Positions 50,925 through 60,303 are shown, counted from the first letter of the stretch. The stretch: 64,000 bases of DNA from Bacillota bacterium (GCA_023459875.1 JAEWRY010000007.1:124001-188000); one strand, 5' to 3'. Numbers and translations are program-made. Notes: generated from the letters alone by a model not told the origin.

Positions 50925-52937
50925 TCAATCACGCAAAGCTATATTTGATCCCGTATATTTCTCGATCCATTCGGTCATCTCACGCAAACGGCGCAGCCGC
51001 TGTTTGGGCTGGCCGGAGCGGCTCAGTTCATGGTTTTCCCCCTTGAAAATACACATACGCGCGGGGATACCGCGGTCCACCAAAGCGGTGTAAAGCTGAA
51101 ATCCTTCCCCCAGCGGGCATCGATAGTCCTCGGAGGAATGAATAAACAAGGTAGGCGTTTGGACATTGCCCGCATATTTCATCGGCGAGCAGTTCCACAT
51201 CTTTTCCGGCCCTTCAAATATCGTCGTGTCCATCTGGTCCACGTTAAAGTCAAACCCCAGATCGGAAGTACCGTAAAAGCTCAGCCAGTTGGATATGGAC
51301 CGCTGGGATACCGCGCAGGCAAACCGGTTCGTCTTCCCGATGATCCAGTTGGTCATAAACCCGCCATAGGAACCGCCGGTAACCGCCAGGCGGGACTCAT
51401 CAATCTGCGGATACTTCTCCAGGACCGTGTCCACAAATTTCATGAGGCTTTCATAATCAACGGTTCCGTACTTGCCGCGCATGGCGACAAAGTCGTTCCC
51501 GCGGCCATCCGAACCCACGGGGTTGCAGAAAAAAACGAAATACCCGCGGTTGGCCCAGACTTGCATCTCATGGTAAAAAGTTTCCCCGTAAGCGATTTTA
51601 GGACCCCCGTGGATATCCAGGATGCCGGGGTAAGATTTGTTCGGGTCATAGTCCTTCGGCTTCAGAATCCAGCCGTCCAGGTCGTACTGCTGAAAAGGGA
51701 AAGAAATCCGCTCGCAGCAGGCGACATACTTTCCCCGCAGGACCGGCAGATTGAAGCCGCTCAGGCGGCCTTGTCCCCTGCCGTCCTTTGAAAAACCGTA
51801 AAGCTCCTGCAGTCCGCCGCCATACATACATGAGGCCAGTATGGTGTCGTTTTCCACGCACAAATCGAAGTCATCCATGGATCCGTTCTCCGTGACGACC
51901 TCAAAGCGGCAGCCATGTTCGTCCATTCTCATGAGGCAGACAGAGTTGCGGATCGTGGCCAAATAATAGATTTCATTCCCGCAGACCTTTGCCAGTCTGG
52001 TTTTACCCAAACGGCAATCACTGCCTATGGCGGGATGAAGGGAATCGGGATTGTCTGAAAAAAGGCTGACCCTTCCGGTCATGAGGGACACCTGATAGAA
52101 CCTTGGGTTTTCGTTGTAGCCATACCGCTCCTGGGTACTGCCGGCGAACACCAGCCGGTCCTTAAAACCCAGCAGATATTCAATCTGGTATTCAGCGCCG
52201 CCGTACAGGCAAACGCATTTCGCTTCTTTGGGCTCGCAGCTGTAAATCTTCTGCCGGTAGCACTTTTTGGTCTCAATGGCCTCGGCGCAGTAATATACCT
52301 TTCCATCCAGAACGGCATAGGCGTTAACTTCTTCATTTGGGGCGCTCAGGCGAACCGCATTCCCGGCGCGCCGGTCCACCAGAAAGATTGAATTGCGGGT
52401 TTTATTAATGTAGCCCAGGCCGTTGAAGCGGAAAGGCAGCTCGTCGATCACCTGAAAATCGGATTCCTCTGCGCAGAGCTTGGCCACCTTCATCCGCTCC
52501 TGCTTACTCATCCGATGGTAATCCGGATACTTCACGTCCGTCTTTCCGACGGCAGCATAATACCCGCCGTCCACTACGGCCAGCTCCGAAACTTCGAAAG
52601 GAAGTTCAAAAGCGCGCTCGGCCTCGCCGCCGTGGATACTGACGCGATAAAACACCGTGAAAATCTCTCCGGCCTTTTTTCTCTTCCGGTCTTCTGCGGT
52701 ACGAACGTCGGAAAACAGAAGGTGCTCCGCATCTTCCCAGCAGAAACCGGCTGCTCCCCCCGCTGCCGTCAATGCAGTGGCTGTTCCGTTGCGGTATAGA
52801 TATAACTGGGTTTTATAGCCGTTTTTCTTGATGTCGGCTGTTTTAACCAGAAATGCAGCCGCCTTGCCGGCCGGCGCATAGGAAACCCCGGATAAAAAAC
52901 GATACCTGAGAAAATCCTCCAGTTTAGTTGCTTTCAT
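50925..52937 (-). CDS. S9 family prolyl oligopeptidase / acylaminoacyl-peptidase
   Basis: A 670-residue paralogue of the protein at 9477-11450. The catalytic residues are Ser523 (GGSYGGFMTNW), Asp604 (HSSEDYRC) and His636 (GENHELSRSG). The N-terminal beta-propeller region restricts access to small peptides. No signal peptide is seen. Encoded upstream of the PLP enzyme and beside the Opp operon, it probably degrades imported oligopeptides. Confidence 0.9.
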   Translation of the reverse strand: MKATKLEDFLRYRFLSGVSYAPAGKAAAFLVKTADIKKNGYKTQLYLYRNGTATALTAAGGAAGFCWEDAEHLLFSDVRTAEDRKRKKAGEIFTVFYRVSIHGGEAERAFELPFEVSELAVVDGGYYAAVGKTDVKYPDYHRMSKQERMKVAKLCAEESDFQVIDELPFRFNGLGYINKTRNSIFLVDRRAGNAVRLSAPNEEVNAYAVLDGKVYYCAEAIETKKCYRQKIYSCEPKEAKCVCLYGGAEYQIEYLLGFKDRLVFAGSTQERYGYNENPRFYQVSLMTGRVSLFSDNPDSLHPAIGSDCRLGKTRLAKVCGNEIYYLATIRNSVCLMRMDEHGCRFEVVTENGSMDDFDLCVENDTILASCMYGGGLQELYGFSKDGRGQGRLSGFNLPVLRGKYVACCERISFPFQQYDLDGWILKPKDYDPNKSYPGILDIHGGPKIAYGETFYHEMQVWANRGYFVFFCNPVGSDGRGNDFVAMRGKYGTVDYESLMKFVDTVLEKYPQIDESRLAVTGGSYGGFMTNWIIGKTNRFACAVSQRSISNWLSFYGTSDLGFDFNVDQMDTTIFEGPEKMWNCSPMKYAGNVQTPTLFIHSSEDYRCPLGEGFQLYTALVDRGIPARMCIFKGENHELSRSGQPKQRLRRLREMTEWIEKYTGSNIALRD

Positions 52938-53008
52938 ATGCTTATCCTTCCCGTCCGGTAATGATCTGAACTTTCTGCCGGAAAACGCCCGCTTCTTGGA
53001 AGCTCAGC

Positions 53009-53986
53009 TTAATCGTACAGATGGCAGCTCACATAGTGGCCGGGACTGACCTCCCTGAATTCGGGAACGACCTCCCGGCACTTTTGCATGCAGTGCGTGC
53101 AGCGCTCATGGAAGGTGCAGCCTTGGGGTGGATTGGCGGGGTTCGGCACGTCCCCTTCCAATACGATCCGCTGTTTATCCAGATGAGGATCCGGAATGGG
53201 GATCGCACTGGTGAGAGCCTGCGTATAGGGATGCAGTTTATGGGCAAAAAGCTCCTCCGAACATGCCATTTCCACGATATGTCCGAGGTACATAACCGCC
53301 ACACGGTCACTGATGTATTTTACAACCGACAGGTCGTGGGAAATAAAGAGATAGGAGAGCTTCATCTCATTTTGCAGCTGCTTGAGCAAATTGAGCACCT
53401 GGGACTGGATGGAAACATCCAGCGCGGATACCGGTTCGTCGCAAACAATGAAATCCGGATTTAGGAAAATCGCGCGGGCAATGCCGATGCGCTGCCTCTG
53501 GCCGCCTGAGAATTCATGGGGATATTTATGAGCATGATAGGCCGGCAGCCCGACCCGGCTCATCAGCTCCAGCACCCTCTCGTTGATTTCGGCGTGACTC
53601 ATCTTGGTATGCAGCTTCAGCGGCTCGGCTAAAGTCTTGTCGATGGTATAGCGTGGATCCAGGGAGGACAAGGGGTCCTGGAACATGATCTGCATTCTGG
53701 TCCGGTAATCGCGCATCTGTTCCGGCTTGAGTTTACAGATATCAACACCGTCAAACAGCACTTCTCCGGAGGTAGGGGAAATCAGGCGAAGAACCGAGCG
53801 CCCCAGCGTGGATTTTCCGCAGCCGGACTCTCCGACGATGCCGAGCGTCTCACAACGGTCGAGGTGAAACGAAACATCGTCCACTGCCTTCACATAGCCG
53901 ACGACCTTGTTGAAAAAACCGCTTTTGATCGGGAAATATGTTTTCAAATGGGTAACCTGCAGGAGAGTATCTTTTGCTTCATTCAT
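53009..53986 (-). CDS. oppF: Oligopeptide ABC transporter ATP-binding protein OppF
   Basis: A 325-residue ATPase: Walker A GESGCGKSTLGRSVL, signature FSGGQRQRIGIARAI, Walker B FIVCDEP, and the C-terminal OppF-type Cys cluster (CTFHERCTHCMQKC). ATG 53986 has GGAGGGG 7 bases upstream and overlaps the end of oppD by 8 bases. The longer frame beyond it only reads through oppD in another phase and is not used. Last gene of the opp operon. Confidence 0.94.
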   Translation of the reverse strand: MNEAKDTLLQVTHLKTYFPIKSGFFNKVVGYVKAVDDVSFHLDRCETLGIVGESGCGKSTLGRSVLRLISPTSGEVLFDGVDICKLKPEQMRDYRTRMQIMFQDPLSSLDPRYTIDKTLAEPLKLHTKMSHAEINERVLELMSRVGLPAYHAHKYPHEFSGGQRQRIGIARAIFLNPDFIVCDEPVSALDVSIQSQVLNLLKQLQNEMKLSYLFISHDLSVVKYISDRVAVMYLGHIVEMACSEELFAHKLHPYTQALTSAIPIPDPHLDKQRIVLEGDVPNPANPPQGCTFHERCTHCMQKCREVVPEFREVSPGHYVSCHLYD

Positions 53987-54974
53987 GTAAATACCCCTCC
54001 TTATAACGGAAGCATCTGCAGGTATGTCCGTTGCCGACGTCATACAGCTCGGGCTTCTCCGTTTCACACACTGGTGTGGCGTACCGGCACCGCGGGGCAA
54101 AACGGCATCCCTTTGGCATCGCGTAGGGAGGGGGCACGGTGCCTTCGATGGTATCCAGTACTTCCCTGTCCTCATTGATCTTGGGGATACATTTGAGGAG
54201 GCTCTGGGTATAGGGATGGCTGGGATGGTCGAAGAGCTCCATCACCTCGGCGGTCTCCACAACGTAACCGGCGTACATGACGATCACCCGGTCGCACATC
54301 TCGGCAACCACGCCCATATTATGGGTGATCATCAGGATGGCGGTGTTGTACTCCTTTTTCAGCTTCGTCATCAGTTCCAGGATCTGTGCCTGGATCGTCA
54401 CGTCCAGCGCCGTTGTGGGCTCGTCTGCTATCAGCAGCTTCGGGCTGCAGGAAAGTCCCATGGCGATCATCACGCGCTGCAGCATACCGCCTGAGAGCTC
54501 GTGGGGGTAGTTTTTCGCAATCATTTCAGGTCTGGAAATCCCGACGTCCTTGAGGAGACCGATGGATGTCTCCAACGCCTCCTTTTTGCTCAAGCCTTTA
54601 TGAAAACGCAGTACTTCCGAAAGCTGATAACCAATTGTAAAAACCGGATTCAAACTGGTCATGGGCTCCTGAAAGATCATAGCCATATCTTGGCCGCGAA
54701 GGGCCAGGAGCTCTTTATACGACAGTTTGCGCATGTCCCTGCCGTCAAAGACGATCTCACCTTCCACAACCCTGCCGATTCCTTTGGGGAGAAGCTGCAT
54801 CACAGAAAGGGCAGTCACGCTCTTGCCGCAGCCGGATTCACCCACGATGCCCAGAGTCTCGCCGGGATACAGTTCCAGGTCCACGCCATCCACTGCGCGA
54901 ACCTGGCTGTCGATGGTTTTAAACTCTGTGCACAGTCCCTTTACTTTTAGAATGGGTTCTTTCAAATTTATCAC
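53979..54974 (-). CDS. oppD: Oligopeptide ABC transporter ATP-binding protein OppD
   Basis: A 331-residue ATPase with Walker A GESGCGKSVTALSVM, signature ELSGGMLQRVMIAMG, Walker B LLIADEPTTALD and a C-terminal RFAPRCRYATPVC motif. Together with OppF it powers uptake through OppB/OppC. A strong hairpin sits in the 96-base gap to oppA upstream. Confidence 0.94.
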   Translation of the reverse strand: MINLKEPILKVKGLCTEFKTIDSQVRAVDGVDLELYPGETLGIVGESGCGKSVTALSVMQLLPKGIGRVVEGEIVFDGRDMRKLSYKELLALRGQDMAMIFQEPMTSLNPVFTIGYQLSEVLRFHKGLSKKEALETSIGLLKDVGISRPEMIAKNYPHELSGGMLQRVMIAMGLSCSPKLLIADEPTTALDVTIQAQILELMTKLKKEYNTAILMITHNMGVVAEMCDRVIVMYAGYVVETAEVMELFDHPSHPYTQSLLKCIPKINEDREVLDTIEGTVPPPYAMPKGCRFAPRCRYATPVCETEKPELYDVGNGHTCRCFRYKEGYLHE

Positions 54975-55001
54975 CTTTCGCGAATACTGCGCCCTTCCGC
55001 T

Positions 55002-55053
55002 AAAAATGCGCCGTCCTTGCGGCGGCCCGTCTGAAGGCGGGCCGCCGCAGGAC
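55002..55053 (-). terminator. Strong intercistronic hairpin between oppA and oppD, partial terminator
   Basis: GTCCTTGCGGCGGCCCG and CGGGCCGCCGCAGGAC pair over 16 bp with one bulged T. On the minus strand a TTTTT follows after about six bases. This should attenuate transcription beyond the binding-protein gene. Confidence 0.6.
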
Positions 55054-55070
55054 CGTTAAAAACAAAGAGA

Positions 55071-56684
55071 TCAGGAGATAGACAGATACTGGAACCGCAA
55101 AGTTCCGTCTGGATAGTACACGAAGCCGCTGACGTTATCACGGCCGCAGTAAGAGAAGCTGTACTGATACATCTCGGCAACGGGGCAGTCCTCGGCGAAG
55201 ATATACTGCATCTCTTTATAGATGGAAAGGCGTTCTTCCTCCGTAGCGGCGGCTTCAGCCTTCTTATACAGCTCGTCGAACTTATCATTGTGATAGTTGA
55301 AGTAGTTGTAGCTGGAGCTCTGGGTGTACATGCAGTTTACAAGGTAGCCGGGGTCGCCGATAAACGGATTGAAGCGGTTGATGAAGATCTGGAGGTTGCG
55401 CTTGGCGGCTTCAGACAGGAACGCAGCGCGGTCCATCTCGTTGATGGTCATGTTGATGTTGACCTGCTTCAGAGCGGCCTGGATTGCGACGGCAGACTCT
55501 TCCCAGTCGGTAAAGCCGTTGCCCAGGGTCATCGTACAGTCAAATCCGTTGGGATAGCCGGCCTCGGTGAGCAGTTCCTTGGCCTTTTCGACGTTCGTCT
55601 GATAGCAGGTTTTATCGTCGCTGATGTGCCCGCTCACGTTATCAGGCAGCATGGAGGTTGTGCGAACCGCATTGCCGGACATAATCTCGTTCACAAGGTC
55701 GTCATAAGGAATCAGGCAGGCCACAGCCTGGCGGACCTTAACATTGTCGAAGGGAGCGACATTATTGTTCATGCAAAGGAACAGGTGCTTGTTGGAGGCA
55801 TTCTGAATGACCGTAATGCCCTTCTCGGCGGAAACGGTGGCGATGTTTTTCTCATCCAGGTCGAGAGCGATATCCACGTCGCCGTTCTCCAGCAGCATCT
55901 GGCGGTTGGAGGCTTCCGGAACCAGCTCATAAGTCACGGAACTGTTCTTGGCTTTTTCATCGCCCCAGTAGGCGTCGCCGCGGCTGGCCAGAACCACGGA
56001 TTTGGTGGTGTCGTAGGAGGTGATCTCATAGGGGCCGGAGCCGCAGGCATTGGTGGTCAGGAAATCGGGGTTACCGGCGATTCCCTTTTCAGCGGCGGCT
56101 TTATCCACGATGCAGAAGGAATAGATTTCCAGCAGGCGCAGGAACATGTTGCACCTCTGGCTCAGGGTGAGCACAACCGTCTGGTCGTCGGGAGCCTTCA
56201 TGTCCGTGATGTTGGTCAGGGTGAAGAAGAAGCTGGAGTTGGCGTTGTCGCGGCAGTGCTCAAAGGACCAGATAACGTCCGCGGAGGTCACCTTGTTTCC
56301 GCTGGTAAAGGTAGCCGCCGGATTCAGATGGAAGGTCCAGACCAGACCGTCCTCGCTGGTCTCCCAGCTCTTGGCCAGGTTGCCCTCAAGCTTGCTGGTG
56401 TCGGCGACAAGATGCCCGTTCTTATCGGTGGTCGAGGCGTACTTGACCAGGCGGTCATAAACGGAGTACTCGAACGCGGAGGTGGTGGCATCGGTCTGAT
56501 CCCAGGGATTCAGAGTGTTGCCAAGGGATGCGGCCGCAACCACGACGCCGGTTTTAGCCGGGGCGGAAGGGGCTGCGCTGGAAGACGGGGTGCTCGTGGA
56601 GTTTGCGTTGCCTGCGCAGGCGCTCATGGCTAAGGTCATGGCTACGCAAAGGATCAGCGCGGTAATTTGCTTCAGCTTTTTCAT
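55071..56684 (-). CDS. oppA: Oligopeptide/dipeptide ABC transporter substrate-binding lipoprotein (OppA/SBP family 5)
   Basis: A 537-residue family 5 extracellular solute-binding protein. The N terminus has Lys residues, a hydrophobic stretch and lipobox MSAC (Cys about residue 22), then a Ser/Pro linker. The body shows family sequences such as TFHLNPAATFTSGNKVTSAD, KVRQAVACLIPYDDLV and YPNGFDCTMTLGNG. ATG 56684 is used; the upstream in-frame extension of 27 codons lacks a signal-peptide pattern. It is third in an oppBCADF order, between the permeases and the ATPases. Confidence 0.92.
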   Translation of the reverse strand: MKKLKQITALILCVAMTLAMSACAGNANSTSTPSSSAAPSAPAKTGVVVAAASLGNTLNPWDQTDATTSAFEYSVYDRLVKYASTTDKNGHLVADTSKLEGNLAKSWETSEDGLVWTFHLNPAATFTSGNKVTSADVIWSFEHCRDNANSSFFFTLTNITDMKAPDDQTVVLTLSQRCNMFLRLLEIYSFCIVDKAAAEKGIAGNPDFLTTNACGSGPYEITSYDTTKSVVLASRGDAYWGDEKAKNSSVTYELVPEASNRQMLLENGDVDIALDLDEKNIATVSAEKGITVIQNASNKHLFLCMNNNVAPFDNVKVRQAVACLIPYDDLVNEIMSGNAVRTTSMLPDNVSGHISDDKTCYQTNVEKAKELLTEAGYPNGFDCTMTLGNGFTDWEESAVAIQAALKQVNINMTINEMDRAAFLSEAAKRNLQIFINRFNPFIGDPGYLVNCMYTQSSSYNYFNYHNDKFDELYKKAEAAATEEERLSIYKEMQYIFAEDCPVAEMYQYSFSYCGRDNVSGFVYYPDGTLRFQYLSIS

Positions 56685-56813
56685 TTTTATCTCCTTTTCT
56701 TTTTTGGGATTTTTTTTGCTTATATGAAACCTGGGATATGCGCACGAGTATGTGGTATGCCGCAATGTCTCACGCCGGAATAGAGCGGCAAGGCCGGTAC
56801 AGGGACGAAGAGG

Positions 56814-57698
56814 TCAGACGCCTGTGCGGTTATGCGGATCCAGGATATCGCGGAGTCCGTCGCCTATCAGGTTAAAGCCCAGAATCGATGTCATAATGGC
56901 TAACCCGGGGAACGTGGCCATCCACCACTGGCCGGAGATGATGTAGCTGCGGGCTTCCGAGATCATGTTGCCCCATTCCGCCTTAGGCGGCTGTACTCCC
57001 ATTCCCAAGAAGCTCAGGCTGGACACCGTTAAAATCGCAAAGCCCAGACCCAGCGTCGCCTTCACCATCAGCTGGCTGATGCAGTTAGGCAGCACATGAT
57101 GGAAGATCAGCTGCGGATTGGACAGGCCGATGGCCACCCCTGCTTCAATATACGGCCTTCCGCGGATACTGGAGGTCTCGGCAAACATCAGCCGGGCGTA
57201 GTCAGGAATACTGACGATGCCCACGGCGATCATGGCGCTCACGGTACCGCGCCCAATGCCAGCTGCGATGACGATGGCCAGGACCAACGAGGGAAACGCG
57301 CACATAGCATCCATAACACGCATAATGACGATACTGAAAAGGCCGCCGTAATAGCCGGCGATACCGCCCAGGGTAGTGCCGATGATGAGAGAAATGCCAA
57401 CGGAAATCACGCCGCACCATATACTGATCCGTGCGCCGTATAGAATCCGGCTGAACACGTCGCGGCCATACTGGTCGGTTCCAAGCAGATGTTTACCCCC
57501 CGGAGGAAGCAGTTTGTCGCTGAAGTTCAGCGCCAGGGGGTCGTACGGAGCAATGCGCCGCGCCAGAAGTGCGATTACAACCCAGAACAGGATGAAGCAC
57601 AGTCCGATGACAGCCAGCTTATTCCTGCTGAAGGTCTGCCAAAGAGTGCTATGCCTCGGCTCGGCGCTCGCAGATTCATTCTTTTTCACGATATTCAC
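56814..57698 (-). CDS. oppC: Oligopeptide ABC transporter permease OppC
   Basis: A 294-residue inner-membrane permease with about six helices, the N-terminal DppC/OppC segment (RNKLAVIGLCFILFWVVIAL), HLLGTDQYGRDVFSRILYGA and the EAA-like loop AGVAIGLSNPQLIFHHVLPN. The start codon is GTG 57698, with a second in-frame GTG three codons later. It follows oppB by 39 bases. Confidence 0.93.
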   Translation of the reverse strand: MNIVKKNESASAEPRHSTLWQTFSRNKLAVIGLCFILFWVVIALLARRIAPYDPLALNFSDKLLPPGGKHLLGTDQYGRDVFSRILYGARISIWCGVISVGISLIIGTTLGGIAGYYGGLFSIVIMRVMDAMCAFPSLVLAIVIAAGIGRGTVSAMIAVGIVSIPDYARLMFAETSSIRGRPYIEAGVAIGLSNPQLIFHHVLPNCISQLMVKATLGLGFAILTVSSLSFLGMGVQPPKAEWGNMISEARSYIISGQWWMATFPGLAIMTSILGFNLIGDGLRDILDPHNRTGV

Positions 57699-57737
57699 CC
57701 AAATCCATCAAAACGTTACTTAAGGCAGAGGACCGGA

Positions 57738-58760
57738 TCATTCATAATTGATTCTGTGATCTACGACCGTGTATAAAATATCCAGAATCAAATTGATCAT
57801 AACATAGAGTACTGCGCTCATGAGGGCAAAGGCCTGCACCGGATTATAATCCATATTCAAAATAGAGTTCGTGACATAGGAGCCGATCCCCGGCCACGAG
57901 AAGATCGTCTCCACAACGACGGTGTAGCCCAGCATCATGCCGAACTGTGTGCCCAGAACGGTAAGAATCGGGATCAGGGCATTGCGCAAACCATGCCGGT
58001 TTATTACAATGTGCTCCTTCATGCCTTTAGCGCGGGCGGTGCGGATATAATCCTGAGAAAGGACCTCTAGCATGCTGGCGCGGGTCATTCTGGCCAGAAC
58101 AGCCATGGAGGACATGCTCAGCGTCAGGGCTGGCAGGATCAGATGAGCGGCTGAATCCTTGAGAGCGACCATATCACCGGTCAGGAGGCTGTCCAGCACA
58201 AACAGGCCGGTAACGGTAGTCGGGGGATTGATATTGCTGCTGATTCTGCCCATTGGCGCCACCGCCCAGTGCAGCCTTGCGTACAGCACCAGAATCAGCA
58301 TCAGTCCAAACCAGAAAACCGGCACCGTAGAGCCCAGCATCGAGAAAATCCGTGCAGCGTGATCAAGGGGGGAATTTTTATGTTTCGCCGACATGATACC
58401 CAGCGGCACGCCAATCAAAATTGCGATCAGAATCGCCCAGATCGCAAGCTCCAGACTCGCGGGAAAACGCCTCTGGAAATCAGACAGCACGGTCATGTGC
58501 GTATGCCAGGAGTAGCCGAAATCCCCGTGGCAAAGGCCGATAATATAATTTAGGAACTGGATATAAACAGGCTTATCCAGTCCCCACTCCTCATTGAGTT
58601 GGTCAATTTGTGCTTGGGTCGCCATTTCTCCCAGATACGTGCGGGCAGGGTCGCCCGGCATTACGCGCGTCAGGAAGAATATGATGATAATTACCAGCAG
58701 AATTGCTGGAATCGCATACAGCAGACGCTTCAAAACATATTTTAAATTTATTTCAGCCAT
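57738..58760 (-). CDS. oppB: Oligopeptide ABC transporter permease OppB
   Basis: A 340-residue permease with about six helices: LYAIPAILLVIIIIFFLTRV near the N terminus, PGDPARTYLGE and, in the last third, the EAA-type segment DYIRTARAKGMKEHIVINRH. First gene of the opp operon. The start ATG 58760 has a G-rich stretch directly adjacent, an unusually short spacing that may limit translation. The gene is preceded by the structured interval 58787-59050. Confidence 0.93.
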   Translation of the reverse strand: MAEINLKYVLKRLLYAIPAILLVIIIIFFLTRVMPGDPARTYLGEMATQAQIDQLNEEWGLDKPVYIQFLNYIIGLCHGDFGYSWHTHMTVLSDFQRRFPASLELAIWAILIAILIGVPLGIMSAKHKNSPLDHAARIFSMLGSTVPVFWFGLMLILVLYARLHWAVAPMGRISSNINPPTTVTGLFVLDSLLTGDMVALKDSAAHLILPALTLSMSSMAVLARMTRASMLEVLSQDYIRTARAKGMKEHIVINRHGLRNALIPILTVLGTQFGMMLGYTVVVETIFSWPGIGSYVTNSILNMDYNPVQAFALMSAVLYVMINLILDILYTVVDHRINYE

Positions 58761-58786
58761 CCCCCTTCATAACCGGCAGATACTAT

Positions 58787-58968
58787 TTTCTTATTAATCG
58801 GCAGATAAAATCTGCCGATTAATACCGCCGCATTTTGCGGCGGACGGCGGCAAGCCGCCGGGAAAAGCCGTTCAATACTGATTATGTAAAAGTGCAGGCA
58901 CTTTTGCGGCTCGCCATCAGCGAGTTTAAAAAGTAGGCTTTCTCTGCTCTTTAAATATAAATCAGTAT
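58787..58968 (-). ncRNA. Structured leader region upstream of opp operon
   Basis: About 180 bases with a run of stems: ATTAATCGGCAGAT/ATCTGCCGATTAAT (58793-58823), CCGCCGCA/TGCGGCGG (58826-58844), CGGCGGC/GCCGCCG (58846-58860), AAAAGTGC/GCACTTTT (58888-58905) and CTCGC/GCGAG (58910-58924). A long-range pair ATACTGATT (58875-58883) with AATCAGTAT (58960-58968) encloses the last two. It is transcribed with the short ORF 58962-59033 upstream of oppB. An attenuator-type leader or a mobile intergenic repeat are both possible; no known riboswitch class was recognised. Confidence 0.55.
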
Positions 58969-59033
58969 GATACACCGACGTATCCAGCCGGATAACACTC
59001 GACTACGCGCTTCGGCTCTCTTTGCCGGTGCAT
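58962..59033 (-). CDS. Putative 23-residue leader peptide
   Basis: A short ORF with ATG 59033, a near-perfect Shine-Dalgarno sequence GGAGGTGAG (59047-59039) ending 5 bases before it, and a TGA stop at 58962-58964. The product has a basic N terminus (HRQREPKR) and a C-terminal half with three Tyr and four Val, ending GYVGVSY. The stop lies inside the right arm of the long-range stem ATACTGATT/AATCAGTAT, so translation could decide which stem forms. Confidence 0.45.
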   Translation of the reverse strand: MHRQREPKRVVECYPAGYVGVSY

Positions 59034-59121
59034 CTGTTCTCACCTCCGGATAGATAAATGATCTGATTCCGCAGGAGATTTCATTAATGCGAAACTCAAT
59101 AATAATTTATTACTTTTCCAA

Positions 59122-59150
59122 AGAGTAACAATTTTTACCCGGAACGTCAA
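59122..59150 (-). promoter_or_regulatory. Possible promoter of the opp leader
   Basis: On the minus strand TTGACG (59150-59145) and TACTCT (59127-59122) are 17 bases apart, 90 bases before the leader ORF. It would serve the opp operon independently of the LLM gene upstream. The -10 box is weak. Confidence 0.3.
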
Positions 59151-59189
59151 GATGGGATAACCTACAATTTTATTCCTTGATACTGCAGG

Positions 59190-60215
59190 TTATTTAAATT
59201 TTTTGATAACGTCCTCCGCAAACCACTGCATTTCATCGTAAAACTCTGGCATTGTATTGGCTGTAAACAGCAGCGCCGGCAGACTGGTAACGCCAGCGTC
59301 GCGGTATTGCTCGATTCGGCAGGCAACCTCATCGGGCGTTCCGATCAGATCCCGATCAATGCAGTCGCTCAGATCCATTCCTTTCATGGTAGAGGATGCC
59401 AGTGACAGCATGTGCCGATACTGCTGGGAGACAGTGTATTTATTCCAGGCTTCTTCATGGGTGCGGCCCAGGGCCACCGTGAACTGCGGTGCCACATCAA
59501 CCTCATCCTGGCGGCGGCCGTTCTCCTCCAGCAGACGGTGTAAAATCTCTACGCGTCCGCGGAATTCTTCCACCGTATAGCCGCTCGGCAGCCAGCCCTG
59601 TCCATAACGGGCGGCGCGGGCAATCCCCTGGTCGCTGTTTCCGCCTATGTAGAAGGGGAAGGGGTTGGAGACCGGCTTTGGCGTACTCTGCAGATCCTTA
59701 ACCTCAAAATAGTCGCCCTTGTAAGATACCACGTCCTCGGTGAACAGGCGGTGTAAAATCTCCAGGGATTCATCCACCATTTTACCGCGCAGTTTTCCCT
59801 CGGCGGCGTCTCCGAACAGGGCTTCAAATTCCTCCCGGTATGCGCCCATTCCTACGCCCAGCATCAGCCGTCCCCCGCAAAGCCGGTCCAGACTGGCCAG
59901 TTCCTTGGCTAGGATTCCGGGCTGTCTGAACGGAAGCACCAGCAGTCCGGTAGCCAGCTTCAGCGTAGTGGTATGCTCACCGATAGCCGCAAGGGTAATG
60001 AGCGGAGCGAAATAATTCGGCGCCTGTCCAAAATCCTCCACCACATAGCGTTGCGTCGCCACGTGGTCGTTGCCCCAGACGGAAGCATATCCCAGTTCCT
60101 CCGCCTTAACCGCAATGCGGATGTTGTCCCGAATATCCTTTACAAAGGGAATTGGGTACATCAGTCCCTCGGTACCGGTGGGGATCCCCACGCCGAATTC
60201 CAGTTTTCGTTTCAT
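59190..60215 (-). CDS. Luciferase-like (LLM, F420-type) oxidoreductase, copy 2
   Basis: A 341-residue paralogue of the protein at 47512-48534. Shared elements are FGVGIPTGTEGLM, SVWGNDHVATQRY, LVLPFRQPGILAKELAS, LCGGRLMLGVGMGAYREEFE and NPFPFYIGGNSD. The start is ATG 60215, which aligns with copy 1; an in-frame GTG is at 60224. It is the last gene of an operon with two amidohydrolase-type enzymes and a third LLM, which suggests a pathway where hydrolysis and F420-type redox steps alternate. Confidence 0.87.
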   Translation of the reverse strand: MKRKLEFGVGIPTGTEGLMYPIPFVKDIRDNIRIAVKAEELGYASVWGNDHVATQRYVVEDFGQAPNYFAPLITLAAIGEHTTTLKLATGLLVLPFRQPGILAKELASLDRLCGGRLMLGVGMGAYREEFEALFGDAAEGKLRGKMVDESLEILHRLFTEDVVSYKGDYFEVKDLQSTPKPVSNPFPFYIGGNSDQGIARAARYGQGWLPSGYTVEEFRGRVEILHRLLEENGRRQDEVDVAPQFTVALGRTHEEAWNKYTVSQQYRHMLSLASSTMKGMDLSDCIDRDLIGTPDEVACRIEQYRDAGVTSLPALLFTANTMPEFYDEMQWFAEDVIKKFK

Positions 60216-60303
60216 TTTTGTCACAGGGTGCGGCAGCTGCGGCGCCCTTCCTTTCCAAGAATAGGTCTGACAAACGCTCCGTTTTGAGCCGCGGAGGAGA
60301 CCA

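Noticed and set aside
55290..56633. Long plus-strand frame (447 codons) opposite oppA
   Set aside because: It has low-complexity Gly/Val-rich translation and is fully antisense to a lipoprotein gene with a signal peptide and family motifs.
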